Under the pieces are notes generated by a model. It did not search any database. It saw only the letters and a list, made by a program, of their open reading frames with translations, and had not been told where the DNA came from. Positions 24,144-32,327 of a stretch of 64,000 nucleotides of DNA are shown piece by piece (the first letter of the stretch is position 1; each line of letters opens with the position of its first letter). The stretch comes from Pseudomonadota bacterium (GTDB lineage Bacteria > Pseudomonadota > Gammaproteobacteria > Xanthomonadales > Xanthomonadaceae). The position numbers and the translations under genes are program-made. The stretch is taken from positions 1 through 64,000 of the forward strand of contig JAEWFT010000019.1 of the NCBI GenBank assembly GCA_023388715.1, in the 5' to 3' direction.

Positions 24144-24710
24144 TTACTTGACGCGGCTGACGTATTCGCCGCTGCGGGTATCGACCTTGATCACCTCGTC
24201 CTGGCCGACGAACAGCGGCACGCGGACGACCGCGCCGGTCTCCAGGGTGGCCGGCTTGCCGCCGCCGCCCGAGGTGTCGCCGCGCACGCCGGGATCGGTT
24301 TCGGTGATCTTCAGTTCGACGAAGTTCGGCGGGGTGACCTGGATCGGCACGCCGTTGAACAGGGTGACCACGCACTGCTCCTCGCCCTTGAGCCACTTCT
24401 CGGAGCCACCCATGCCGGCCTTGTCGGCCTGCACCTGCTCGAAGCTCTCGGCGTTCATGAAATGCCAGTACTCGCCATCGCTGTACAGGTACTGCATGTC
24501 GGTGTCGACCACGTCCGCCGCTTCCACGGTGTCGGTCGACTTCATCGTGATTTCCTGCACCCGGCCGGTGCGGATCTGGCGGTAGCGCACGCGGGTGAAG
24601 GCCTGCCCCTTGCCCGGCTTCACGTAGTCCGTCTCGGTGATGATGGAAGGCTCGCTGTTGACCAGGATCTTCTGCCCGGACTTGACGTCGTTCATGCCGA
24701 GGGTGGCCAT
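24144..24710 (-). CDS. efp: Translation elongation factor P
   Basis: 188 residues, standard length. It has three beta-barrel domains. The lysine that is beta-lysylated in EpmA/EpmB organisms is present as K34 in VKPGKGQAF. EF-P relieves ribosome stalling at polyproline. The ATG at 24710 is preceded by AAGGAG at a good distance. The next gene, divergently transcribed, is epmB, the aminomutase that supplies beta-lysine for this very residue. Confidence 0.97.
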   Translation of the reverse strand: MATLGMNDVKSGQKILVNSEPSIITETDYVKPGKGQAFTRVRYRQIRTGRVQEITMKSTDTVEAADVVDTDMQYLYSDGEYWHFMNAESFEQVQADKAGMGGSEKWLKGEEQCVVTLFNGVPIQVTPPNFVELKITETDPGVRGDTSGGGGKPATLETGAVVRVPLFVGQDEVIKVDTRSGEYVSRVK

Positions 24711-24721
24711 TGCGGTACTCC

Positions 24722-24751
24722 TTGGGGCCACCCGCCGGGCGGCAGTAAAAT
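24722..24751 (+). promoter_or_regulatory. Probable sigma-70 promoter of epmB
   Basis: TTGGGG (24722-24727), an 18-base spacer and TAAAAT (24746-24751). The predicted start is near 24758. It lies in the short efp/epmB divergent gap; no equally clear minus-strand promoter for efp was seen. Confidence 0.45.
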
Positions 24752-24797
24752 GGGGGATTCGCGATCCCGGCGCGCCGCCGGGACGATGGACCCGCCC

Positions 24798-25844
24798 ATG
24801 ATAACTGCAGCCCCTGTCCCGATGCAGCAGGCCGACCCCCAGCGCTGGCAGGCGGTGTGGCGCGACGCCGTGCGCGACCCGCGCGAGTTGCTGGCCCTGC
24901 TGGGGCTGGAACAGCTCGGCGCAGGGCTGTCGGAGGCCGCCGCGGCGCAGTTCCCGCTGCGGGTGCCGCGCGGGTTCGTGGCGCGGATGCGGCCGGGCGA
25001 TCCTACGGATCCGTTGCTGCGCCAGGTCCTGCCGTTGCTGGACGAGGAGCACATCGTCCCGGGGTTCGCGCTGGACGCGGTAGGCGAAGGGCAGGCGCGG
25101 CGCGGCGGCGGCGTGATCCACAAGTACAACGGCCGAGCGCTGCTGATCGCCACCGGTAGCTGCGCGATCCACTGCCGCTATTGTTTCCGTCGCCACTTTC
25201 CCTATGCCGCGGACACCGCGGCCGCGGCCGGCTGGCGCGAGGCGGTAGCGCTGGTCGCCGGCGATGACTCGATCCACGAGGTGATCCTGTCCGGCGGCGA
25301 CCCGCTCGCGCTCGCCGACCACAAGCTCGCCGAGCTGACCGACGCGCTGCGCGCGATCCCCCACATCCGCCGGCTACGGATCCACACCCGGCTTCCGATC
25401 GTCCTGCCGGAACGCGTCGACGCCGGTCTGCTGGCCTGGCTGTACGCATTGCCGTGGCCGGTGGCGATCGTCGTCCATGCCAACCACGCGCGCGAGTTCG
25501 ACGGGTCGGTGGACGCCGCATTGGCGGCGCTGCGAGCGACCGGCGCCACCCTGCTCAACCAGGCCGTGCTCCTGCGCGGGGTGAACGACAGCGTGGAGGC
25601 CTTGGCCGAGCTGTGCGAGCGCAGCCATGCCGCCGGCGTCCTGCCCTACTACCTGCACCAGCTGGACCGGGTGGCGGGCGCCGCCCATTTCGAGGTGGCC
25701 GATGACCGGGCGCTGGCCCTGCATGCCGCGCTGTCGGCGCGACTGCCGGGCTACCTTGTGCCACGGCTGGTGCGTGAGATCGCCGGCGAGCCGGGCAAGA
25801 CGCCGCTGCTCCCGTTGCCCGGCGGTGATGGCGACGCCCGATGA
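24798..25844 (+). CDS. epmB: EF-P beta-lysylation protein EpmB (lysine 2,3-aminomutase-like radical SAM enzyme)
   Basis: 348 residues. The radical-SAM cluster motif CAIHCRYCFRR (Cx3Cx2C) lies near residue 121, followed by ILSGGDPL and HTRLPIVLP, typical of the KamA/EpmB group. EpmB isomerises alpha-lysine to beta-lysine, which EpmA then attaches to K34 of EF-P. EpmA is not in the window. Divergent pairing with efp is strong context. The ATG at 24798 is taken; an ATG at 24786 would add MDPP in frame and cannot be excluded. Confidence 0.93.
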   Translation: MITAAPVPMQQADPQRWQAVWRDAVRDPRELLALLGLEQLGAGLSEAAAAQFPLRVPRGFVARMRPGDPTDPLLRQVLPLLDEEHIVPGFALDAVGEGQARRGGGVIHKYNGRALLIATGSCAIHCRYCFRRHFPYAADTAAAAGWREAVALVAGDDSIHEVILSGGDPLALADHKLAELTDALRAIPHIRRLRIHTRLPIVLPERVDAGLLAWLYALPWPVAIVVHANHAREFDGSVDAALAALRATGATLLNQAVLLRGVNDSVEALAELCERSHAAGVLPYYLHQLDRVAGAAHFEVADDRALALHAALSARLPGYLVPRLVREIAGEPGKTPLLPLPGGDGDAR

Positions 25845-25882
25845 TGTAGCCTTTCCCGGTCTCCCATGGATGCATCCCCCGC

Positions 25883-27964
25883 ATGGCGATCGGCAAGGAC
25901 ACCGCGCTTCGATTGATCCTCATCGATGACCAGGCCAACGAGGCCGAGGCCATCGTCAGCAGCCTGCGCAACGCCGGCATCGCGGTGCGTCCGCAGCGGC
26001 TGGAGGACGCCGAGGCGCTGGCACAGGCACTCGCGCAGCAGCCGGTCGACCTGGTGCTCGCCGAGCATGCTTCCAGCGGCGTTCCGTTCGAGGACGTGGC
26101 GGCGGTGGTGGCCGGAAGCGGGCGCGACGTGCCCTTGCTCGCGGTGCTCGATGGCGTCAGCGACGAGATCCTCGATGGCGTGCAACAGCAGGGCGCGCAG
26201 GGGGTGGCCTTGCGCGGCCGCCCGCTGCAGCTGGTGAAGGCGGTGCGGGACGCTTGGCAGGACCTGGAGGCGCGCCGTTCGCAGCGCCAGTTCGAGGCGC
26301 AGATCCGCGAGACCGAGCGTCGCTGCGACATGCTCATCGACTCCTCGCGCGACCCCATCGCCTACATCCACGAAGGCATGCACATCCGCGCCAACCAGGC
26401 CTACCTGGAGATGTTCGGTTACGAAGCCTTCGATGACATCGAGGGCATGTCGTTGCTCGATCTCGTCACCCCGCGCCACGTCGCCGACTTCAAGGACCTG
26501 CTCAAGCGGCTGTCGAAGGGCGAGCCGCCGCCGCCCCGCCACGAACTAACCGCGCGCGACAGCGAGGGAAAGGAGTTCCCGGCGGTGATGGAATTCACCT
26601 CCGCGCATTACGAGGGCGAACCGTGCCTGCAGGTGGTCTTCCGCCGGCAGGCGCTGGACGTCGATCCCGAGCTTGCCCGCCAGCTGGAGGACCTGAAGCA
26701 GCGCGACCAGGCCACCGGGCTGCTGAACCGCCAGACCTTCCTCCACCGCCTGGAGGACGCGGTCGCCGATGCCGCCAACAACGGCGCCGTGCACGGGCTG
26801 TTGCTGGTGGAGCCGGACCACGCGCCGCAACTGCTGCAGGTGGTCGGCCTGGGTGGCAGCGACGAGATGATGGCCTCGCTGGCGCGGCGCCTGGCGCAGG
26901 TGGTGCCGGCGCACCTCGAGACCGCGCGCGTGGCCGAATACCAGTTCGCGGTGCTGGTGAACAACGGCGACCACGTGCGCACCGCCGACCTTGCCGAGGA
27001 CATCCGCAGGGCCTTTGCCGAGCACGTGGTCGAGGTGGGCGAGAACTCGCTCAATACCACCGTCAGCATCGGCGGGGTACAGGTGAGCGAGAAGATCGCC
27101 AGCGTCCCCCAGGTGCTGGCCAAGGCGCAGCACGGCCTGAAGCAGGCGCACGACGGAGGCGGCAACGCCCTGGAGATCTTCGATCCCAGCGCTATCGATC
27201 GCGCCGAGGAAGAACGCATCCGCACTTGGGTCGCCCGGATCGAGGATGCGCTGGAGCACGACCGCTTCGTGCTGCACTACCAGCCGATCGTCAGCCTGCA
27301 GGGCGAGCGCGAGGAGATGTACGAGGTCTTCCTGCGCATGACCGCGCCGATGGGGGAACTGGTGCCTCCCCTCACCTTCTTCCAGATCGCCGAGGACCAC
27401 GGCCTGCTGCCGGCGATCGACGCCTGGGTCGTGCGCCGGGCGGTCAAGGTGGTGGCCGAGCGCCTGGCGGCGGGCCACCGCACGCGCCTGCTGGTGAAGC
27501 TCACCCAGGCCAGCCTGCAACAGCAGGCGCTGGTCGAGCTGCTGTCCGAGGAGCTCACCCGCAACGGCATTCCGGGCGAGTTGATCGTGCTCTCGATCCC
27601 GGAGGCGAAGGCCTTCGCCCACCTGCGCGCGGCCCAGCAGTTCCAGGCGGCGCTGGCGGAGGCGGGCTGCCTGCTGTGCATGGAGCAGTTCGGCTCCGGC
27701 CTGAACTCATCGCAGCTGCTCTCGCACCTGCCGGTCGACATGCTCAAGCTCGACCACACCATCACCCGGGAACTGGGCGATGCCGGCAACCAAGACCGCG
27801 TGCGCCATATCGCGGCCCTGGCCAAGGCCGGCAACATGCGCACGATCGCCGACTACGTGGAGGACGCCAGCAACATCGCGTTCCTGTTCGGCTCCGGGAT
27901 CGATTACGTGCAGGGCCAGTTCATGGCACCGGTGACGCCGCTGATGGACTACGACTTCAGCTGA
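25883..27964 (+). CDS. fimX: FimX-like c-di-GMP receptor (degenerate REC-PAS-GGDEF-EAL)
   Basis: 693 residues, almost the same length as P. aeruginosa FimX. Domains in order: a receiver-like domain (about 8-130), PAS (about 150-265), a GGDEF domain whose active site is replaced by EYQFA near 352-356, and an EAL domain in which EAL reads E481-V-F. Both catalytic sites are therefore probably dead. The EAL domain of such proteins binds c-di-GMP and, in Xanthomonas, contacts PilZ and PilB to control type IV pilus assembly and twitching. No pil genes are nearby. A strong terminator follows. Confidence 0.92.
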   Translation: MAIGKDTALRLILIDDQANEAEAIVSSLRNAGIAVRPQRLEDAEALAQALAQQPVDLVLAEHASSGVPFEDVAAVVAGSGRDVPLLAVLDGVSDEILDGVQQQGAQGVALRGRPLQLVKAVRDAWQDLEARRSQRQFEAQIRETERRCDMLIDSSRDPIAYIHEGMHIRANQAYLEMFGYEAFDDIEGMSLLDLVTPRHVADFKDLLKRLSKGEPPPPRHELTARDSEGKEFPAVMEFTSAHYEGEPCLQVVFRRQALDVDPELARQLEDLKQRDQATGLLNRQTFLHRLEDAVADAANNGAVHGLLLVEPDHAPQLLQVVGLGGSDEMMASLARRLAQVVPAHLETARVAEYQFAVLVNNGDHVRTADLAEDIRRAFAEHVVEVGENSLNTTVSIGGVQVSEKIASVPQVLAKAQHGLKQAHDGGGNALEIFDPSAIDRAEEERIRTWVARIEDALEHDRFVLHYQPIVSLQGEREEMYEVFLRMTAPMGELVPPLTFFQIAEDHGLLPAIDAWVVRRAVKVVAERLAAGHRTRLLVKLTQASLQQQALVELLSEELTRNGIPGELIVLSIPEAKAFAHLRAAQQFQAALAEAGCLLCMEQFGSGLNSSQLLSHLPVDMLKLDHTITRELGDAGNQDRVRHIAALAKAGNMRTIADYVEDASNIAFLFGSGIDYVQGQFMAPVTPLMDYDFS

Positions 27965-27984
27965 GGGGCCCTGCTCCAAGAAAG

Positions 27985-28010
27985 AAAAGCCCGCTGGAAG
28001 GCGGGCTTTT
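27985..28010. terminator. Bidirectional intrinsic terminator between fimX and htpX
   Basis: Perfect ten-base stem AAAAGCCCGC/GCGGGCTTTT with a six-base loop, A-run on one side and T-run on the other. It sits between convergent fimX and htpX and should end both. Confidence 0.9.
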
Positions 28011-28028
28011 CGTCGCTGCCGCGCAGGC

Positions 28029-28925
28029 TCAGGCCACGATGCCCTGGCGCACGTCTCCGGCGTCCGGAGTGGCGCTGCGCAAGGTGGCAATGCGCTCCTC
28101 CAGCGGCGGGTGGCTCATCAGCAGGCGCTTGAGGCCATGCCCCACGCCGCCGCTGATGCCGAAGGCGGCCACCTGCTTGGGCAGGCTGCTGGTGCCATAG
28201 GTCTGCGCCAGGCGCTCGAGCGCGGCGATCATCTTCGGCTTGCCGGCCAGCGCGGCGCCACCGGCGTCGGCGCGGAATTCGCGCTGCCGCGAGAACCACA
28301 TCGCGATCATCGAGGCGAACAGGCCGAACACCATGTCGAGCACGAACACGCTCAGGTAGTAGCCCACGCCATAGCCGTCGCGGTTGCCCAGGTAACCGTC
28401 GATCGCGCGACCGACCAAGCGAGAGAGCACGATCACGAAGGTGTTCAGCACGCCCTGCAGCAGGGCCATCGTCACCATGTCGCCGTTCGCCACGTGGCTG
28501 ACCTCGTGGGCGAGCACCGCTTCCGCCTCGTCGCGGCTCATCGCCCGCAACAGGCCGGTGGACACCGCCACCAGCGCGTTGTTGCGGTTGGCGCCGGTGG
28601 CGAAGGCGTTGATTTCGGGGGCGTCGTAGACCGCGACCTCGGGCATGCCGATCCCGGCCGCCTGCGCCTGCCGCTGGACGGTGGTGAACAGCCACTGCTC
28701 CGCCTCGTTGCGCGGCTGGGTGATCACCTGCGCGCCCGTGGTGCGCTTGGCCACCCACTTGGACATCAACAGCGAGATGATCGAGCCGCCGAACCCGAAC
28801 AGCGCCGCCATCACCAGCAGTCCGCCGAAGTTCTGCGGGTTCACCCCGAGGATCGACATCACGATACTGACCAGGGCCAGCACGGCCAGGTTGGTCGCCA
28901 GGAACAGGAATACGCGCTTGAACAT
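28029..28925 (-). CDS. htpX: Membrane zinc protease HtpX
   Basis: 298 residues. M48 family inner-membrane protease that degrades misfolded membrane proteins. Two N-terminal helices (MFKRVFLFLATNLAVLALVSI and GGLLVMAALFGFGGSIISLL) precede the zinc motif HEVSH at 140-144, and the third ligand is in REFRADAGGA. Two further helices follow the active site. The ATG at 28925 starts the characteristic MFKRVFLF N-terminus. Upstream on the minus strand ATTGAA and CCACACT, 15 bases apart, faintly recall a sigma-32 promoter, but the match is poor. Confidence 0.95.
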   Translation of the reverse strand: MFKRVFLFLATNLAVLALVSIVMSILGVNPQNFGGLLVMAALFGFGGSIISLLMSKWVAKRTTGAQVITQPRNEAEQWLFTTVQRQAQAAGIGMPEVAVYDAPEINAFATGANRNNALVAVSTGLLRAMSRDEAEAVLAHEVSHVANGDMVTMALLQGVLNTFVIVLSRLVGRAIDGYLGNRDGYGVGYYLSVFVLDMVFGLFASMIAMWFSRQREFRADAGGAALAGKPKMIAALERLAQTYGTSSLPKQVAAFGISGGVGHGLKRLLMSHPPLEERIATLRSATPDAGDVRQGIVA

Positions 28926-29011
28926 CCGATCTGCTTCCCGCCACGCGGAATGCGCGGCCTCTTGCCCGAAGTGTGGACGCTGTCGCGTCAATTCAATCTG
29001 AACATGTCCTG

Positions 29012-29920
29012 ATGCCCGCCCCACCCCGCCACCGCTACCGCGGGCGCTTCGCGCCCTCGCCCACCGGGCCGCTGCATGCAGGCTCGCTGCTGGCGGCGCT
29101 GGGCAGCTGGCTGCTGGCGCGGCAGGCCGGCGGCGACTGGCTGGTGCGGATCGAGGACCTGGACCCACCGCGCGAGATCCCGGGGGCCGCGCGCGGCCAG
29201 CTCGCGACCCTGGCTGCGTTCGGGCTGCTGCCCGACGCGCCAGTCGCCTGGCAGAGCCAGCGCGGCCCGCTCTACCGGCAGGCACTGGACGCGCTGCTGG
29301 CCGACGGCCTGGCGTTCGAGTGCCATTGCAGCCGCGGCGACCTGGCCGCCAGTGGTGGCGTGCACCGCCGCTGCGTCGCGGGGCGCCGGCGTCCGGATCC
29401 GGCGATCCGGCTGCGGGTGCCGGAAGGCTGCACGATCGGCTTCGAGGATGGGCTGCATGGCCGGATCGTCCAGCAGGTGGGCCGCCAGGTGGGCGATTTC
29501 ATCCTGCGCCGCAGCGATGGCCTGTGGGCCTACCAGCTGGCGGTCGTGGTGGACGACGCCGAGCAGGCCGTTACCGATGTGGTGCGCGGCGCCGACCTGC
29601 TCGACTCCACCCCGCGCCAGATCCTGCTGCAGCGCGCGCTGGGACTGCCCACGCCGTCCTACGTGCACCTGCCGCTGCTGCTGGATGCACAGGGCCGCAA
29701 GCTGTCCAAGTCGGATGCCGCGCGGCCGGTGGATGCGAATGCGCCGCTGGAGACACTGCGGATGCTCTGGGCCGCACTCGGTCAAGCGCCAATCACGGAG
29801 GAGTTCGCGGCGCCGGCGCAGTTCCTCGCCGCCGCGGTCGACCGCTTCGACCTGGGGCGCGTGCCGTTCCAGCGTGCATCCGCCGCACTGCACAACATGG
29901 ACGCAACAGACCCGCACTAG
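29012..29920 (+). CDS. gluQ: Glutamyl-Q tRNA(Asp) synthetase
   Basis: 302 residues, a GluRS paralogue lacking the anticodon-binding part. It attaches glutamate to queuosine in tRNA-Asp. The HIGH-like motif reads PSPTGPLHAGSLLAALGSWL and the KMSKS-like motif is KLSKSD. Zinc-binding cysteines are in ECHCSR and the later RRCV. In many proteobacteria the gene follows dksA; here the dksA homologue is 12 kb away. The ATG at 29012 begins two codons before the conserved RGRFAPSPTG; upstream in-frame codons exist but look like leader. Confidence 0.92.
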   Translation: MPAPPRHRYRGRFAPSPTGPLHAGSLLAALGSWLLARQAGGDWLVRIEDLDPPREIPGAARGQLATLAAFGLLPDAPVAWQSQRGPLYRQALDALLADGLAFECHCSRGDLAASGGVHRRCVAGRRRPDPAIRLRVPEGCTIGFEDGLHGRIVQQVGRQVGDFILRRSDGLWAYQLAVVVDDAEQAVTDVVRGADLLDSTPRQILLQRALGLPTPSYVHLPLLLDAQGRKLSKSDAARPVDANAPLETLRMLWAALGQAPITEEFAAPAQFLAAAVDRFDLGRVPFQRASAALHNMDATDPH

Positions 29921-29923
29921 ACT
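29918..29923 (+). promoter_or_regulatory. Possible -10 element of the phaB-like gene
   Basis: TAGACT overlapping the gluQ stop codon. The predicted start is near 29930. An AGGAG follows at 29944-29948, eight bases before the ATG. The -35 is weak. Confidence 0.35.
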
Positions 29924-29955
29924 GGAGCCCGACCTTTCCTGCCAGGAGCTCCTGC

Positions 29956-30696
29956 ATGACTTCCCGCGTTGCATTCGTCACCGGTGGCACCGGCGGCATC
30001 GGAACCGCCATCGTCAAGCGCCTTGCCGACATGGGCCACAAGGTGGCGACCAACTACCGCAACGAGGAAAAGGCGAAGGCGTGGCAGGCGCAGATGAAGG
30101 ACGCGGGGTACGACGTCACCCTCGTCAAGGGCGACGTCACCGACGCCGACGAGGCGGCGGCGATGATCAAGGAAGTCGAGGCCAAGCTCGGCCCGATCGA
30201 CATCCTGGTCAACAACGCCGGCATCACCCGCGATGGCACCTTCCACCGGATGAAGGCCGACCAGTGGATGGACGTGATCAACACCAACCTCAACTCCTGC
30301 TTCAACGTCACCCGCCCGGTGATCGAGGGCATGCGCGAGCGCAAGTGGGGCCGCATCATCCAGATCAGCTCGATCAACGGGCTGAAGGGCCAGTACGGCC
30401 AAGCCAACTACGCGGCGGCGAAGGCCGGCATGCACGGCTTCACCATCTCGCTGGCACGCGAGAACGCCAGGAACGGGATCACCGTCAACACCATCTGCCC
30501 GGGCTACATCGCCACCGACATGGTGATGGCGGTGCCCGAGGAAGTGCGCGCGAAGATCGTGGCCGACATCCCGACCGGGCGCCTCGGCACGCCGGAGGAA
30601 ATCGCCTACGGTGTCGGCTTCCTGGCCGACGAGCAGGCCGGCTGGATTACCGGCTCCAACCTCGACATCAACGGCGGGCACCACATGGGCTGGTGA
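29956..30696 (+). CDS. phaB: Acetoacetyl-CoA reductase (SDR family)
   Basis: 246 residues, classical short-chain dehydrogenase. The cofactor loop is FVTGGTGGIG, followed by LVNNAGITRD, catalytic Ser in QISSING and YAAAK. The sequence matches PhaB/PhbB enzymes that reduce acetoacetyl-CoA to (R)-3-hydroxybutyryl-CoA with NADPH for polyhydroxyalkanoate synthesis. It is followed by phaR, which supports this over FabG. No phaC synthase lies in the window. AGGAG lies before the ATG. A terminator separates it from phaR. Confidence 0.9.
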   Translation: MTSRVAFVTGGTGGIGTAIVKRLADMGHKVATNYRNEEKAKAWQAQMKDAGYDVTLVKGDVTDADEAAAMIKEVEAKLGPIDILVNNAGITRDGTFHRMKADQWMDVINTNLNSCFNVTRPVIEGMRERKWGRIIQISSINGLKGQYGQANYAAAKAGMHGFTISLARENARNGITVNTICPGYIATDMVMAVPEEVRAKIVADIPTGRLGTPEEIAYGVGFLADEQAGWITGSNLDINGGHHMGW

Positions 30697-30719
30697 GGCG
30701 ACGCCAGCTGCACGCAGCG

Positions 30720-30745
30720 AAGGGCCGGCCATGCGCCGGCCCTTT
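30720..30745 (+). terminator. Intrinsic terminator after phaB
   Basis: Ten-base stem AAGGGCCGGC/GCCGGCCCTT with a five-base loop and a short T-run, 23 bases after the phaB stop. Confidence 0.75.
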
Positions 30746-30827
30746 CGCGTCCGGCGTGGGCGGCGGCGGTTGCATCGCGTGTTGCGCTGCGCCATGCTGC
30801 GGAAAGCGCCGCTGGAGAGCTGTATCG

Positions 30828-31316
30828 ATGTCCGCGACACGCATCATCAAGAAGTATCCGAACCGCCGCCTGTACGACACCGAGATCTCGAGCTACATCA
30901 CGATCGAGGACGTGCGGCAACTGATCATCGATGGCGAGAGCTTCGAGGTCCGCGACGCCAAGTCGGGCGAGGACCTCACCCGGCAGGTGCTGCTGCAGAT
31001 CATCGCCGAGCACGAGCAGGACGGGCAGCCGATGCTGTCGACCCAGCTGCTCAGCCAGATGATCCGCTTCTACGGCGACTCGCTGCAGGGCTTCATGGGC
31101 AACTACCTCGAGCGCTCGATGCAGCTGTTCCTCGACCAGCAGCAGCAGTTCCGCCAGCAGATGGGTGGGATGCTCGGGCAGACGCCATGGGCGATGCTCA
31201 ACCAGCTGACCGAGCGCAACATGGAGCGCTGGAAGGAATTCAACAACAACCTGACCGGTGGCCTGGGCAGCGCGCCCGACGCCACGCGCGACAAGGGCCA
31301 GAAGAAGCCGCGCTGA
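30828..31316 (+). CDS. phaR: Polyhydroxyalkanoate synthesis regulator PhaR
   Basis: 162 residues. The N-terminal PHB/PHA accumulation regulator domain is unmistakable: RIIKKYPNRRLYDTE, SSYITIEDVRQLI and FEVRDAKSGEDLTR. The middle FYGDSLQGFMGNYLERSMQLFLDQQQQF is a helical C-terminal region that in homologues binds the polymer. PhaR represses phasin and synthesis genes and is released when polymer forms. The ATG at 30828 follows GGAGAG. It stands 131 bases after phaB with a terminator between, so it probably has its own promoter. A strong terminator follows. Confidence 0.92.
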   Translation: MSATRIIKKYPNRRLYDTEISSYITIEDVRQLIIDGESFEVRDAKSGEDLTRQVLLQIIAEHEQDGQPMLSTQLLSQMIRFYGDSLQGFMGNYLERSMQLFLDQQQQFRQQMGGMLGQTPWAMLNQLTERNMERWKEFNNNLTGGLGSAPDATRDKGQKKPR

Positions 31317-31338
31317 GCCGGCGATCCAGAAGAAAAAA

Positions 31339-31362
31339 ACGGGCCCGCGGGCCCGTTTTTTC
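31339..31362. terminator. Bidirectional intrinsic terminator between phaR and the M48 protease gene
   Basis: GC-rich stem CGGGCC/GGCCCG with a CGCG loop, flanked by seven A on one side and six T on the other. It separates two convergent genes. Confidence 0.9.
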
Positions 31363-31381
31363 GTCCGGGCTGTGCGTACCG

Positions 31382-32278
31382 TCAGCCGCGGGCGCCGCTG
31401 CAGTATTTCTGCCGGTACGCCTCCGCCTTCGGCATCAGCGCCTGCAGGTTCTGGATGCGCGTCTCCGGGCTGGGATGGGTGGAGGCGAACTCCGGCGGGT
31501 TCTGGCCGCCACTGAGCTGACCCATGCGCTGCCACAGCGGCACCGCCTCGCGCGGGTCGAAGCAGGCGGCGGCCGCCAGCATCAGCCCGACCTCGTCCGC
31601 CTGGGTCTCGTGGCCGCGGGCGTACGGCAGGGCCGATGTCACGCCATAGGCCTGGTAGACCGCCTGCATGGTGCCGGCATCCATGCCGCTGGCCGCACCC
31701 GCCATCTGCCCGATCTGCTCCAACCGGCCGCGGGCCATGCGCTGCGCGCCGTGGCGCATGAGCGCGTGGGCGATTTCGTGGCCCATTACCACCGCCATCC
31801 CGTCCTGGTTCTGCGCGACCGGAACCAGCCCGGTGTAGACCGCCATCTTGCCGCCCGGCAGTGCGAAGGCGTTGGCCTGCTCGGACTGGATCACGTTGAC
31901 CGCCCAGTCGAAGCCCGCGGCGAAATTGAGCGGCTGCTGGCCGCGCTCGGCCGCGAGGTCGCGCTCGACGTCGTCGACCCTTTCCACCAGCCGCGCGGCG
32001 ATCGTGCGGATCTGCTGGGCGATCTGCGAGTTCGGATCGACCGGGGTCTCCTGGCTGAGGATCTCGCGGTAGGCCTGCAGGCCCATCGCGCTTTCTTCCT
32101 CCGCGCTCAGGTTCTTGTCGATCAGCACCTTCTCGCCGGTGTACGGGTCGACCGTCCGGTTGGAGAAGTAGTAGTACGCAGCGTAGCCAGCGAACAGGAC
32201 CAGGATCCAGATCCGCAAGCCGCCGCCGCGCCGCCGCGGCTGGTTGCCGTATTGCCCGCCCGTCGGGTTCTGCCTCAT
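31382..32278 (-). CDS. Membrane-anchored M48 family metalloprotease
   Basis: 298 residues. A basic N-terminus and one transmembrane segment (about 21-38) anchor a periplasmic M48 domain with the zinc motif HEIAH at 167-171 and the third ligand in the HETQADEVGL helix. STHPSPETRIQNLQ near the C-terminus is typical of the LoiP/BepA/OMA1-like branch, which handles outer-membrane protein quality control. It lacks the TPR part of BepA. It is a single gene between a terminator and the SUMF-like gene, 49 bases downstream of the latter's stop. Confidence 0.88.
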   Translation of the reverse strand: MRQNPTGGQYGNQPRRRGGGLRIWILVLFAGYAAYYYFSNRTVDPYTGEKVLIDKNLSAEEESAMGLQAYREILSQETPVDPNSQIAQQIRTIAARLVERVDDVERDLAAERGQQPLNFAAGFDWAVNVIQSEQANAFALPGGKMAVYTGLVPVAQNQDGMAVVMGHEIAHALMRHGAQRMARGRLEQIGQMAGAASGMDAGTMQAVYQAYGVTSALPYARGHETQADEVGLMLAAAACFDPREAVPLWQRMGQLSGGQNPPEFASTHPSPETRIQNLQALMPKAEAYRQKYCSGARG

Positions 32279-32327
32279 GTGCTGCTCCTTGCCTGTGCCG
32301 GCATGCCGGGTCTTCGATGGGGGATCG

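Noticed and set aside
22093..24396. 767-codon frame with ubiG at its C-terminus
   Set aside because: The N-terminal part is the shifted frame of the deaminase and efp genes. ubiG starts at GTG 22803.
28926..29011. Heat-shock (sigma-32) promoter for htpX
   Set aside because: Only ATTGAA and CCACACT with a 15-base spacer; too far from the consensus to call.
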